64,000 nt of DNA. Source: SIG452 sp045638525. Lineage in GTDB: Bacteria; Bacillota; Clostridia; UMGS1840. Location of the stretch: NCBI GenBank assembly GCA_045638525.1, contig JAZUBQ010000004.1, positions 1 to 64,000 of the forward strand, in the 5' to 3' direction. Below, piece after piece: positions 9,234 to 18,941 of this stretch. The notes under the pieces are model-generated. The model was given only the letters and a program-made list of their open reading frames with translations, searched no databases and was not told where the DNA came from. Position 1 is the first letter of the stretch. Every line of letters starts with the position of its first letter. The position numbers were made by a program, and so were the translations under genes.

Positions 9234-11930
9234 TTAATCATTTATTTTCGTCATATAAATATCGTCAAAATAGATATCCTTGGTAATATTGTTGTCTCCA
9301 GGGTCTCCCATAATCAATGTATACGCAGAATACAAACTGTCGTACTGCGCCTGAGTGATTTCAGATTCAAAGGTCACATAAGTCCATTCTTCATTGATTT
9401 TAAATACTTTGGTGATATCAATAGCGTTGTTTAATTTGAAAGAATAAACAGTGATACCCATTTCACCTGCGCCGGGAGCGGTTCTAAACCAACCTTCAAA
9501 TTTGTAAGTTCCGGGACCGTTTTCCTGCAGGGCATCATAAATATCAATCATACCGCCATACCAGGTACCGTTTCGGTTGGTAATCACACCACAAAGATTT
9601 CCTTCATGGGGATTTTCGGAGCTTCTTAAGAAAGCAGCACCGTTTCTTCCCTGCCATTTGGTTCGGTTAGTTTCAATACCGTTATCTCCAAAGAGACCGT
9701 TTTCATTATCCGAAATATCGCCTAATGTTTTTAAGGAAACAGCGTCAATGTAAGCCGCCTGAGAATCATCCTGCCCGGAGGTAAAGATGATTTTGGTAGG
9801 AATATCCGAACCATCCAATGCGCTGTAGGTATATCCGAATTTGAATGAATATTCTTTCCATTCACCTTTTCCCTGCGGCACAGTGCCACTATATAAAATA
9901 GCTTCTGTACCATCAGTAATCGCATATGAAACCGCTGCAGAATCATTCACAGCAAATCTGATTTCATATTCTTTTCCTGCTAAAACAGTAAAGGACTGAA
10001 ACGCTGAAACATCCGCCTCACGATTTGTAACTTTCAATGAAGTTTTACCGGAGAATGCTTTTTCATCAGAATAAGAAAAATGAGAGTCATTAAACGACCA
10101 CGCATTACTGTATGCTTCAAAGTCACCGTCATTTAAAATTGCACTGTTCTCTAATTTGCTTGTGTATTCGTATTTTGCAGTATTGATACTATGACTACCG
10201 GTTTTTTCATCAATATGGTAAACAAAATCGTTCATATTGTGGAAAGCATCCATAGCAATATAGGAAACACCTTGTGAATTGATATAAAAACTTCCCACAG
10301 AATCAGCAGAACCGTTTACATAAACGCCGGAATCTTTCATTGACAAAACGATTCCTTCCAGATTGACGGTAACACCGGCTTCCGCACTCCATCCAACCTG
10401 ACCGCCGATTGCTTCAAAGCAGCTTCTGACGGGTAAATATGCTTTTCCATTATAAATTTCTCTTGCAAAAGATTTTCCGTTTACATATGCATAGGGGTCT
10501 TCCAATTTGAATTGGTTGCCATTTTTGGTTACGGTTGCAATCTGATACCAGTTTGTATTGGACAGACCAAAATTTGCAAACTGATAATCGGGTTGTGTTG
10601 CATTTTCGTCCCAGAACAAACCAAATGCCAGTTTATAGGCACCATCCGGCACGTTGTTTAAGGAAGCTTTCGAGGTAAAGGTTGTGATTTCTCCGGCTTT
10701 TGCATTGGAAAAATTCACGTTTTCCAACCATACCTTATCTACTATGTTATTGTTGGCATCCAATACAGCTACCGCTGCATAACCTGGTTCAAATAACTTG
10801 GTAACACCTTTATTTTCTACGTCAAAAGAAATCGTAACACTATCGCCAAGCAAGAAGGAAGAATCCATTTCAAACTGTTTTAACACAAAATGGTAACCCA
10901 TTGTGTTGGTCATAGAAGTAACCAGTTTTTTGTTGTCTTTATAAAACAATTCGCTGTCTTCATTATACTGACCTAAGTCCATATAACTGGGTAACGCTCT
11001 GTTGAATGCAGAAACATATTCGTTAACATTCCAGGACCGGTTACCGCCTGCAGTATTTCCCTTCAGATTTGCATAAGGCAATGCAAATTCAAAGATAGCA
11101 GTATTTTTATCTTTTGCAGGTTTTAATAAAACGCCATTAGTAGAATCCTGCATAATACCGTCATATCGTAATCCTACACCTCGTTCTACTGCATAAGCAG
11201 TGATGTCTCTGTGCGTAGATTTGTTGGCAGTGGGATAAATCAGTTTTGTTTTGGTGAAATGGTCTGCATACGCATCAATGTGTTTCTTTTCGCCTTCTAA
11301 ATCTAAAGCTTTAGAACCGGAACTTTCCAATCGCAATAAGTGAGTTTCGCCATAGTTTCCGTAAGAACGGATATCAATAAATGCAATTCTGCCGTCACCA
11401 TCATAACGATCTGCGATTGCTTTTGCTAAGTTAGAAACTTTTTCTAAATAAATCGGATCATCCCATACCGGAATATACTGACCGCTTGCAGAAGTCATAC
11501 CGTCTGCCGAATCACTACTGGTCATTCTGGTATGTTTAGCCCCTGCATCAAACACCCATTTGGGAGTTACATATTCTTCGGTAGTTGCAGTGTTTGCACT
11601 CATAATACCAAATGCAAATTTCTTGCCGTATGCTGCCCATGACTGCAAGGCAGAATCAATTAAAAACCAGTTGTATTCGCCTTCATTGGGTTCAATTTCA
11701 TACCAGGAAAAACGGGCATATCCTGTCGATACCAGCTCCATCACTTCATCGGACAAGCCGTTAGGCAAAACAGAATATCTTACCCACCCTTTCCCAGGAT
11801 TCCCACTGATGATTGCATCACTTTCCGAGAGAGAAACAGTAATCGTTTCCGAGGAAGCGGCTGATGCAAAAAAGCTCGGGGTGCACAGTGTCAAAATTAA
11901 ACAAAGTAATAATGCTGTTATTCTCCGCAT
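9234..11930 (-). CDS. Secreted DUF4874/DUF4832-type paralogue with copper-amine-oxidase-N-like and carbohydrate-binding-like domains
   Basis: 898 aa from ATG 11930, chosen because GGAG sits seven bases upstream; the frame opens at a TTG four codons earlier. The signal peptide ends near FASA (24). The DUF4874/4832-like core begins at about 44 (NPGKGWVRYSV) and runs to about 455, with WYEIEPNEGEYNW, TPKWVFDAGA, RSYGNYGETH and MDLGQYN. A copper amine oxidase N-terminal-type stalk follows (about 465-560; KAYLPVRSCFEAIGGQVGW), then two CenC/CBM4-9-like sandwiches (about 590-705 and 720-898). Compared with the downstream paralogue it lacks the N-terminal Ig-like region but gains the stalk and a second sandwich. 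The stalk domain, named after its first discovery, is usually a cell-envelope module and does not imply oxidase activity. Confidence 0.8.
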   Translation of the reverse strand: MRRITALLLCLILTLCTPSFFASAASSETITVSLSESDAIISGNPGKGWVRYSVLPNGLSDEVMELVSTGYARFSWYEIEPNEGEYNWFLIDSALQSWAAYGKKFAFGIMSANTATTEEYVTPKWVFDAGAKHTRMTSSDSADGMTSASGQYIPVWDDPIYLEKVSNLAKAIADRYDGDGRIAFIDIRSYGNYGETHLLRLESSGSKALDLEGEKKHIDAYADHFTKTKLIYPTANKSTHRDITAYAVERGVGLRYDGIMQDSTNGVLLKPAKDKNTAIFEFALPYANLKGNTAGGNRSWNVNEYVSAFNRALPSYMDLGQYNEDSELFYKDNKKLVTSMTNTMGYHFVLKQFEMDSSFLLGDSVTISFDVENKGVTKLFEPGYAAVAVLDANNNIVDKVWLENVNFSNAKAGEITTFTSKASLNNVPDGAYKLAFGLFWDENATQPDYQFANFGLSNTNWYQIATVTKNGNQFKLEDPYAYVNGKSFAREIYNGKAYLPVRSCFEAIGGQVGWSAEAGVTVNLEGIVLSMKDSGVYVNGSADSVGSFYINSQGVSYIAMDAFHNMNDFVYHIDEKTGSHSINTAKYEYTSKLENSAILNDGDFEAYSNAWSFNDSHFSYSDEKAFSGKTSLKVTNREADVSAFQSFTVLAGKEYEIRFAVNDSAAVSYAITDGTEAILYSGTVPQGKGEWKEYSFKFGYTYSALDGSDIPTKIIFTSGQDDSQAAYIDAVSLKTLGDISDNENGLFGDNGIETNRTKWQGRNGAAFLRSSENPHEGNLCGVITNRNGTWYGGMIDIYDALQENGPGTYKFEGWFRTAPGAGEMGITVYSFKLNNAIDITKVFKINEEWTYVTFESEITQAQYDSLYSAYTLIMGDPGDNNITKDIYFDDIYMTKIND

Positions 11931-11995
11931 AATAATCTCCAATCCGTCACCGAAGCATCATCAGAAATGCTTACAGCAACATTATTTTCTGTTGT

Positions 11996-13999
11996 TTACT
12001 TGGAATCTCCTTTTAAAACACCATAAAGAATCTTAGCAATTTCGGCTCTGGTGCAATAATCTTTAGGAGCAAAAGTGCCGTCACCTTTTCCATTGATAAT
12101 ACCAAGATTCACCATTTTTGCCACAGCTTCCTTGGCATAATCGGATATCATTTCATTATCGGTAAAGGCTAACTCGTTTGCAGTTGCATCTGTCTGCTGT
12201 CCCAGTGCTCTGTAACAAAGCACAGCCGCATCTTCTCTGGTGAGAGGTTCACCAACACCAAAATTTCCGTCACCTTTACCATTGGTGATACCAAGTGCTT
12301 TTGCTGTTGTAATATAACCTGCATACCACTGGGTAACATCTACGTCACGAAAGGAATTCTCTGCCACAGCAGGTGTATTACCGGTTGCAACCACCAGCAT
12401 CTTAATCAGTTCTTCTCTTGTCAAAGTTTTATCGGGTAAGAAGGAGTTATCTCCAAATCCATTCACAATTCCTTTTTGGGATAAGTAAGTAATTGCATTG
12501 CTTGCCCAATGATTGTCAGGAACGTCAATGAACGTTTTGTTGTTATCCGTATTGCTTACCGCAGGATTTTCCTGTGTTGCAAAATTTTCAGGTGCTTTTT
12601 CGTCGGTAACAGTTGTCGGTCTGCCAACCACCGGGCTAACGCCACCGCCACCTCCTCCACCGCCGGAAGAGACGGAACCGGAAGGTCTCGGAGTCACTAC
12701 AGGAGCAGGAATTTCTTTTAATTCGTTACATTTTTCTTCAAAAGTAGAAATATCATCAAAAGGCAGGAAATCCCAAACATCTTTCCAGGTCTGTGCCGGA
12801 ATGTTTTCCAACGTGAAATACAATTCATTTTCTGATACGATATCCTGAATCTGATTCCAAAATTCGGTTTCGTTGATTGCTGTTATTAAGGTAACATTAC
12901 TTAAGGTATTCTGTGCATCGGAAAAAGAAGTCAAACCGCCTTCTTTTTCCAGTAATGCGTCTAAAAGGTCTTCTTCTTTGCCTTGTGCCGCTAATTCTTC
13001 GTACTGTGTATAATATGAAAATTGCTCAATATCAAAAATGTCATCAAAGGCAGTAAACAAAATATTTTTTGCAGCCTCATAATCGTTTGAGGAAAGCTGA
13101 TTCAAACAATCGGTTGCATATGCCCGTTTGATTTCTAACTGCAATTCTCCAATATCGGCAATGTTGTCGTCGTTGTTAATAAGAAGCGTATAAACATCAG
13201 CAGTTAAATCATCCATACCAACTCCTGATGTAATTTGCCATGTGTCAATTCCCAAAATGTCTGTTTTGCCGTTAATATAGTTTAAAAGTCCGGAAGCATC
13301 CTGATTTTCAATGTATGTGTTGATGTTATCCAATACAGAAGCAACATCATAAATTTCAAATTCCGCCATAAACTCACAACCGGATATGTCATCATAAAGT
13401 TTCAGACTGTAAAAACCGGGAGTTAAATTATGTTCGATTAAATTAATGCCAATGCTAAATAATCCATTGTCTTCGTTGACGGGAACAAAAGCCTGATACA
13501 AAATATCAGCATCCCAGTCTGTGATTTCCAAAAGAGTTCCTCTTTTAATTTTAATTGTTAAATCTTTGTCGTCGCTTTCGTACTTATAAGAACCTGAGAT
13601 ATGAATTTCATTGTTAATTCTGTCATACACAGGAGTTCCTGCCGTCAGCCATTCCCCCTGTACCAAGGGAGTCTGTTCGTCTTGTTGTCCGTAAATTCTG
13701 CTGTGAATGTAATAATCCTGAGCTTCTCCCGCTAAATTGATTTTAAATTTATATACATAGTTACCGTTTTCATCGGTTTTAAAGTCTCCGATATAAAGTA
13801 TGGAGTCATCGTCCGGAGAGTCATTACCATTTTCCTTCAACATAAAATTCATGGTCTTATTGGCATAACCACTACCTGCACTTCCGGAAATGTATACATA
13901 TCCGATATCATCAAAGTATTCACAAATAGGTGCCGCATGCGCTTGAGTAGATGCCAGAAGCCCTATTAAAATCATAGTTGCTATCAAAATTCTTTTCAT
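11996..13999 (-). CDS. Secreted SLH-anchored surface protein
   Basis: 667 aa. The signal peptide ends near THA (22). Residues about 23-215 are beta-rich and Ig-like. Residues about 215-420 are a helical region of unknown role. A Pro/Gly linker (TPRPSGS... then eight Gly) leads to three C-terminal S-layer homology domains from about 480: NHWASNAITYLSQKGIVNGF, WYAGYITTAKALGITNGKGD, and YAKEAVAKMVNLGIINGKGD, each with a TREE/TRED/TRAE-type end. SLH triplets bind pyruvylated secondary cell-wall polymer, so this protein sits on the cell surface. Lying among sugar-binding proteins and the transporter, it may be a scaffold or glycan receptor. The start has GGAGGGG six bases upstream. It has no enzyme motif that I recognise. 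Confidence 0.87.
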   Translation of the reverse strand: MKRILIATMILIGLLASTQAHAAPICEYFDDIGYVYISGSAGSGYANKTMNFMLKENGNDSPDDDSILYIGDFKTDENGNYVYKFKINLAGEAQDYYIHSRIYGQQDEQTPLVQGEWLTAGTPVYDRINNEIHISGSYKYESDDKDLTIKIKRGTLLEITDWDADILYQAFVPVNEDNGLFSIGINLIEHNLTPGFYSLKLYDDISGCEFMAEFEIYDVASVLDNINTYIENQDASGLLNYINGKTDILGIDTWQITSGVGMDDLTADVYTLLINNDDNIADIGELQLEIKRAYATDCLNQLSSNDYEAAKNILFTAFDDIFDIEQFSYYTQYEELAAQGKEEDLLDALLEKEGGLTSFSDAQNTLSNVTLITAINETEFWNQIQDIVSENELYFTLENIPAQTWKDVWDFLPFDDISTFEEKCNELKEIPAPVVTPRPSGSVSSGGGGGGGGVSPVVGRPTTVTDEKAPENFATQENPAVSNTDNNKTFIDVPDNHWASNAITYLSQKGIVNGFGDNSFLPDKTLTREELIKMLVVATGNTPAVAENSFRDVDVTQWYAGYITTAKALGITNGKGDGNFGVGEPLTREDAAVLCYRALGQQTDATANELAFTDNEMISDYAKEAVAKMVNLGIINGKGDGTFAPKDYCTRAEIAKILYGVLKGDSK

Positions 14000-14022
14000 A
14001 ATTAACCCCTCCGTAAAATGGA

Positions 14023-14056
14023 TTTGGTGCCTGCCTGCAAAAAGGCAGGCACCAAA
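14023..14056. repeat. Perfect 14-bp GC-rich palindrome in the intergenic gap
   Basis: Inverted repeat TTTGGTGCCTGCCT with a six-base loop, lying between the stop of the upstream gene (14063) and the SLH gene start (13999). It is GC-rich against its surroundings and has no long T-run, so it is a weak terminator candidate. It may be a processing or mRNA-stabilising hairpin that sets different levels of the two genes, or a REP-like element. Confidence 0.7.
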
Positions 14057-14062
14057 GTTATA

Positions 14063-14980
14063 CTATTCTTTTACAAACAATAAATCGTCAATATAAATGG
14101 TTTCGCCGCTGTGTTTTCCGGTATCAATAAAGAAAATCATCGGTGCGGAAATCAAATCGCCCCAGGTAAGATTTACCTTTACCTCGTACTGTTTCCATTC
14201 ACTTCCAACCGTAACATCCCTGAACGGAACGTTGTTCTGATCGTTGATTTTAGCAGGGTATACAGACATTGTGACAGCACCTGTGTTGGTTTTCGCCCAG
14301 AAGCTTAACACATACTGCCCTTCTCCCTGTTCTGCTAAAATATCTTTCACAGAGGTGTTGATACCGGATGCCTTACCTGCCATACCGGAAAATGCCATTG
14401 CACCCTCTCCGGTACGAACAGTATCTTTCTCAAAAATCAGTGTGGTATCCGTATATCTTGCAGTCCATGGTGATACCCCATCTTCAAACTCTGAGTTGGG
14501 AATCAAAGACACCAGTTGCACAACTTCGCCGGCAGAATCATCGCCAAAGCTGAATGCATTTTTATAACGCTCGTTCAATGCAATACTTAACACTTGATCA
14601 TCATAATTCCACTCTGTTTCTGCAGTAATCAGTTTCTGCAGAGCATACAACGGAAAATAGGTGGTTCCACTCAGACAAACAGTTTTCTGTGGCATAATAT
14701 AAGTTTCATTGTTGATTATTAAAATGTCGGAATTAACCTGAACTCTTGCCACAGTATTTTCTCTGATCATATCAACGCTATTGTTCTGACCATTCCAATG
14801 TACATCGTAAAAGAATTTTTCCATTACTTCTCTCAGAGGCAACATAACCGTATCGTTTACCAGAAATGGCTGATTTGCCAAATCAACTTTTACCTCGTCA
14901 ACCGACAAATTAAAATTTGCCGATACGATGCCGGTAGTCAGGCATATCAAAGCCAATATTAAACTAATAATTTTTTTCAT
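14063..14980 (-). CDS. Secreted copper-amine-oxidase-N-like stalk plus carbohydrate-binding-like domain
   Basis: 305 aa. The signal peptide ends near VSA (21). Residues about 24-140 resemble the copper amine oxidase N-terminal module (VMLPLREVMEKFFYDVHWNG, then TTYFPLYALQKLI and TEWNYDDQVLSIAL). Residues about 160-305 form a CenC/CBM4-9-like sandwich (NSEFEDGVSPW, YVLSFWAKTNTGAVTMSVYP, ETIYIDDLLFVKE). It is the two-domain minimum of the larger DUF4832 paralogue, without the barrel. The start follows GGAGGCGATGAA. It lies in the operon 29 bases after the next sugar-binding protein. Probably an extracellular glycan-binding accessory protein; the ligand is unknown. Confidence 0.78.
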   Translation of the reverse strand: MKKIISLILALICLTTGIVSANFNLSVDEVKVDLANQPFLVNDTVMLPLREVMEKFFYDVHWNGQNNSVDMIRENTVARVQVNSDILIINNETYIMPQKTVCLSGTTYFPLYALQKLITAETEWNYDDQVLSIALNERYKNAFSFGDDSAGEVVQLVSLIPNSEFEDGVSPWTARYTDTTLIFEKDTVRTGEGAMAFSGMAGKASGINTSVKDILAEQGEGQYVLSFWAKTNTGAVTMSVYPAKINDQNNVPFRDVTVGSEWKQYEVKVNLTWGDLISAPMIFFIDTGKHSGETIYIDDLLFVKE

Positions 14981-15009
14981 TTCATCGCCTCCACAAAGAA
15001 TTTAATGAT

Positions 15010-16302
15010 TTATCCTAACGGTACAATGGTGATATCATCCACATAGTAAGTGGTATTCGCATTGTTACCATCGCCTGCAGGATATAAGAACAGGTCATTT
15101 ACGGTTGCACCTGTCGCGTAGTTGCTGGGAATATTGATGGTATATTCTGCCCATTCGGTGCCGATGGTAGCAGAGGTACCAATCATATTGTTACCGGTGG
15201 TAGTTAAGTATAAAGATAATTTGGGATACTGGTTGGTTCCTACGGTTTTTGCCCAGAATTTAAGCTTTGCCCCCTGAGATGCAGGCAGAGCAGAACCAAA
15301 GGCGTTTCTTGCACCCATACCGTTGATGATACCGGTGGAAGTACCGAGGAATTTTACAGCGTATTTACCGCTATGAGAATCGGTAGTCAGTTCTACGGGA
15401 ACGGTGTTTCTTCTTCCCCAACCTTCCGCGATGTAAGCGGGGTCTTTTGCTCTGATTTCAAAACCGCCGTTGAAGAAATCAAATCCGTCAAACATTTCGT
15501 TGCTGTCGCAATAAGGCATAATGGAAATGTAGTCTTCCCACAGCATATTTTTGATGTATGCGCCTTCTTCTAAATCTTCGGGAATTTCAATTTCAGTTTC
15601 CACAGCAGCAAAAGTGCCGGGGGTACCGGAAGTTGTGAAGGGTTTTACATCCACATCCAGTAATTCGTTATCCGCAGTGTATAATGCAGAGATAACTTTA
15701 CCACTTACTGCATCATCGGAATTCTGCCATACTTTAGAAGGAATTTTGTAGGTTCCTGCTGACAGATTGTAAATATCGTCTTCAATCATTTCGATTTTCC
15801 AATCGTCGATATCAAGCTGAACTGCGGTATCGGTGTAAATTACAAATAACTGAGTGGGATTTTTAACCTGTAAACAGAAGCTGTATTCATACCAGGCAGT
15901 GCCTTTGATATGGGGTTTGATAAAGCTGTTGGATCTGTCTTTATCGTGATAGATGAACAGGTTTCCGGTTACTGCAGAAGATTTCATTTTAAAGGTAAGG
16001 CGATAGTATTTACCCACATTACCTTCACCGAAATTGTAGGTCTTCTGAATGGAAGGTGCGCCGGAAGCGTTCACGTTCATATATCCGGTTTCACCGTCGG
16101 GACCTGCTGCGTTTTGCCAAGTAGGGGTGTTACCTCTTCTTGCCCAACCTTCTAAATCGGTGCTGAAGTCTTCCTCTGTAATGCGCTGAGTTACAATGCT
16201 GGAATAACTTTCCAGGTATGCATCGTGCGGTTCTGCCGCAAAAACAGTCATACCTGCTGACAACATTAAAATTGCCAGTGCTAAACTTAACAGTTTTTTC
16301 AT
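15010..16302 (-). CDS. Secreted protein with two carbohydrate-binding-like domains
   Basis: 430 aa. The signal peptide ends near VFA (22). The first CenC/CBM4-9-like sandwich spans about 40-175 (FSTDLEGWARRGNTPTW, GKYYRLTFKMKSS, VQLDIDDWKIEMI). A connecting beta domain spans about 176-270. The second sandwich spans about 275-430 (FNGGFEIRAKDPAYIAEGWG, AKLKFWAKTVG, NTTYYVDDITIVP). No catalytic module and no SLH motif are visible. An AGGAGG site precedes the ATG. It stands between GH130 and the stalk/CBM gene, 71 bases from GH130. It is likely to bind extracellular polysaccharide and hand it to the surface enzymes or binding protein, by inference from context. Confidence 0.78.
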   Translation of the reverse strand: MKKLLSLALAILMLSAGMTVFAAEPHDAYLESYSSIVTQRITEEDFSTDLEGWARRGNTPTWQNAAGPDGETGYMNVNASGAPSIQKTYNFGEGNVGKYYRLTFKMKSSAVTGNLFIYHDKDRSNSFIKPHIKGTAWYEYSFCLQVKNPTQLFVIYTDTAVQLDIDDWKIEMIEDDIYNLSAGTYKIPSKVWQNSDDAVSGKVISALYTADNELLDVDVKPFTTSGTPGTFAAVETEIEIPEDLEEGAYIKNMLWEDYISIMPYCDSNEMFDGFDFFNGGFEIRAKDPAYIAEGWGRRNTVPVELTTDSHSGKYAVKFLGTSTGIINGMGARNAFGSALPASQGAKLKFWAKTVGTNQYPKLSLYLTTTGNNMIGTSATIGTEWAEYTINIPSNYATGATVNDLFLYPAGDGNNANTTYYVDDITIVPLG

Positions 16303-16373
16303 GTTAAATTTCCTCCTGATTTTTTAATATTTTTTATATAATTATTTTTTTACAAGGAATAATGGAAACGGTG

Positions 16374-17399
16374 TTAGCCGTTATACGGATTCTCATTGAG
16401 CAAGAAATCCAGAAGTTCGTTCACATCGCAAGTTGCCACGCCGATATGTTTGTCGGCAGCACCGTAGTAGACATAAAGCGTGCCATCCACAATACAGTTT
16501 CCTGTGGGGAACACACATCCGCCACCTTTGGAATAGATACCGATTTTTTCAAAATCGTACTCGGGCTCCAAAATAGGTGCTTTGGTTCTTGCAATAATTT
16601 TTTCGGGATTTTCCAAATCCAGAAGCATTGCACCAACCTTATAGGTTTTGTTGGCATCCACCGCGTGGTATAAAAGCAGCCAACCTTTCTCGGTTCTTAA
16701 GGGAGGTGTGCTTCCGCCCAGTTTGGTTTCCCAATCATATTCGTCTTTGGCAAAGAGTTTGCTTTCTTCATCCCATTCCAACAAATCATCGGAATAGGTA
16801 ATCCACATTGCAGGGTCCACACAACCGTATTTTTCGCCAATCCACTCTTTGGGTCTATGCAGCATTGCAAATTTACCGTTGATTTTTTCCGGGAACAAGA
16901 TAACATCTCTGTCATCCAGTCTGGAATCGGTAATTCTGCCCAGACGTTTGAAGTTTCTGAAATCCTTGGTCATTGCCAGAGCACTGCAAGCAATGTTATT
17001 TTTTAACATCAGCGGTGCTTCCGGTGCAACGGGATAACGTTTTTCAAAGGGCTGGTCAGGGAGCCAATACTGTCCCGGGGGGAAGGGTCTATATGCATAA
17101 GTAATATAATACTCGTCGTGGAATTTAACGATTCTGGGGTCTTCAATACACCCTTCGTCAAATCCGGTATCACGAGGAGACATCACAGGTTGGTCGGACA
17201 CTCTTTCAAAATGGAACCCGTCTGTGCTGGTTGCCAATCCGAAATGAATCACATAATCCTTATCGTTCCCTGCCGCACGATAGAGCATATAAAATGTGCC
17301 ATCTTCATACCACACACCCGGATTACATACGCTTAAGTCTTCCCAATCGTTCTGATTTGGAGACAATATGGGCTGATCGCTGTATTTTTTTAATTTCAT
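16374..17399 (-). CDS. GH130 family beta-mannoside phosphorylase
   Basis: 341 aa cytoplasmic enzyme that would split a beta-mannosyl linkage with phosphate to give mannose 1-phosphate. It has the intact catalytic motif IEDPRI (Asp87), the opening CNPGVWYEDGTFYMLYRA, VILFPEKINGKFAMLHRP, a GGSTPPLRTEKGWLLLYHAV block, and YKVGAMLLDLENPEKIIAR. Length and order are normal for the family. AGGAGA lies in the 3' end of the upstream binding-protein gene, whose stop is two bases before this start, so the two are coupled. It directly follows the transporter genes, which suggests it acts on the imported sugar. Exact substrate (mannobiose, mannosyl-glucose, mannosyl-GlcNAc) cannot be told. Confidence 0.93.
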   Translation of the reverse strand: MKLKKYSDQPILSPNQNDWEDLSVCNPGVWYEDGTFYMLYRAAGNDKDYVIHFGLATSTDGFHFERVSDQPVMSPRDTGFDEGCIEDPRIVKFHDEYYITYAYRPFPPGQYWLPDQPFEKRYPVAPEAPLMLKNNIACSALAMTKDFRNFKRLGRITDSRLDDRDVILFPEKINGKFAMLHRPKEWIGEKYGCVDPAMWITYSDDLLEWDEESKLFAKDEYDWETKLGGSTPPLRTEKGWLLLYHAVDANKTYKVGAMLLDLENPEKIIARTKAPILEPEYDFEKIGIYSKGGGCVFPTGNCIVDGTLYVYYGAADKHIGVATCDVNELLDFLLNENPYNG

Positions 17400-17401
17400 A
17401 A

Positions 17402-18895
17402 TTAGTCTCCTGTGCGGTTATTTAAGTACTCGATTGCCTGAGTTTTCACGGTTTCAAACACTTCATCCAGTCCGGCAGCGGTCAGTTTTTCACGCATTTC
17501 TTTTAAGCCGGTTTCAGGATCAATGGTACCCCAGTATAAAGGTTTTGCATACTGTTCGCTGACGCTGGAAATTGCAGCCAGCTGATTCTGAACAGAAGTG
17601 GTATCTGCCGCAAATCCGTTGTAGGGATTCCATTTGGTATTTTGCATAATTTCAGCTTCAAAAGTATCGTAATCTTTCCACTCTCTTACAAAGCTCTTCA
17701 TGAATTCGTTGTTTCTCCAACCGTAGTTACCTGCACCGTCTGCGGGGAATCCATTGGAATCCGGGGTAACACCTTCGGGTAATTCCAGATTACCGTCTGC
17801 ATTCACCACATAGTTTTTACCTTCAATACCGTAAGTGGTCAGATTGAAATATCTTTCATCCTGATTGAGTAATTCTAACAACATCAGCGCTCTGTCAGGA
17901 TTTTTGGAAGAATTACTTACAGCTACACCTGCACCGTTGGAAGAAAGTAAGGTGGGATAATTTTTACCGTACTCAATGGGAGCCCATTCTACCTTCCATT
18001 CGGGATGGTCTTGGTTAACAGTAGCATATAAATCAGCAAAGTTTTTCATATTGCTGACAGTTGCAGCACTTGCACCATTGATAAATGCATCTTTGGATGC
18101 CAGTTTATTCATAATAACGTCTTTTGACCAGTATCCTTTTTCGTAGCCTTCTCTCATTTTCTTTAAGAAGTCCAGATATTCGGGACGATCGTAGAGAATG
18201 AACAGGTCATCGTAATTATCGGTGGTATAATCCCAGTATGCATAGCCGCCTGCGGTTGACCACCCGAAGTTATCGATAGCATCAGTTACAGCAGCATTAA
18301 ACGGCATAATGGTTTCATTTTGTTTTACTGCATCCAGATACATAAAGAAGGTATCTAAGGAATCCACTTTTGGCAGATTGTATTTTTCTCTTAAATCGCC
18401 TCTTACCACATAACCATTGGGATTCACTTCCAGATAATTTGCAGGTACTGCGTAAATTTTGCCGTCATAAGATACTTTTTCTAAGTTTTCTTTCGACAAC
18501 GCTTCATAGGTTTTGGGAGCATATTTGGGGAACAGCTCGGTAATGTCTTTAAACCCTTTGCTCTGTACATAATTCTGGAAACCCATGTAACCTACGGTGT
18601 AAATCAGGTCAAAGGGTTCACCGGAAGATAACAGCATCGGATATTTCTGAGACCACTCACCCCACGCCATCCATCTTACTTCCAATTCTGCATTAATGTC
18701 TTCTTTGAGCATTGTGTTTACCTGTGTTAACACTTCGTCGTAATCTTCAGGTTCGTCCCCAATCAGGTACATCACCAATTTCACAAATTCATCGGTGGAA
18801 CCATCATTCGATCCGGTTGTTGCAGGTCCGCAAGAACACAGTACAAAAGCCATTGCCAGAAGCATTGCAATGATACCTAAAATTTTTCTTTTCAT
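17402..18895 (-). CDS. ABC transporter extracellular sugar-binding lipoprotein (LplA type)
   Basis: 497 aa family-1 solute-binding protein. The lipoprotein signal has lipobox LCSC with the lipidated Cys22, followed by a short GPATTGSNDG linker. The mature part has the two-lobe pattern, with RWMAWGEWSQKYPMLLSSGEPFDL early and a C-terminal DUF3502-like end. It captures oligosaccharide outside the membrane for the two downstream-type permeases encoded just upstream in the same operon (46-base gap). AAAAGGAG precedes the ATG. The long (about 500 aa) LplA/YtcQ type, together with a YesMN regulator, is common in complex-glycan systems of Clostridia and Bacilli. Confidence 0.93.
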   Translation of the reverse strand: MKRKILGIIAMLLAMAFVLCSCGPATTGSNDGSTDEFVKLVMYLIGDEPEDYDEVLTQVNTMLKEDINAELEVRWMAWGEWSQKYPMLLSSGEPFDLIYTVGYMGFQNYVQSKGFKDITELFPKYAPKTYEALSKENLEKVSYDGKIYAVPANYLEVNPNGYVVRGDLREKYNLPKVDSLDTFFMYLDAVKQNETIMPFNAAVTDAIDNFGWSTAGGYAYWDYTTDNYDDLFILYDRPEYLDFLKKMREGYEKGYWSKDVIMNKLASKDAFINGASAATVSNMKNFADLYATVNQDHPEWKVEWAPIEYGKNYPTLLSSNGAGVAVSNSSKNPDRALMLLELLNQDERYFNLTTYGIEGKNYVVNADGNLELPEGVTPDSNGFPADGAGNYGWRNNEFMKSFVREWKDYDTFEAEIMQNTKWNPYNGFAADTTSVQNQLAAISSVSEQYAKPLYWGTIDPETGLKEMREKLTAAGLDEVFETVKTQAIEYLNNRTGD

Positions 18896-18941
18896 TTTGG
18901 AATCACTCCTTTTTTTTATATTAAATTATTTTTTACAATGA

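Noticed and set aside
12513..12848. Plus-strand open frame opposite the SLH gene
   Set aside because: It is a shadow of the Gly/Pro linker and has no ribosome site.
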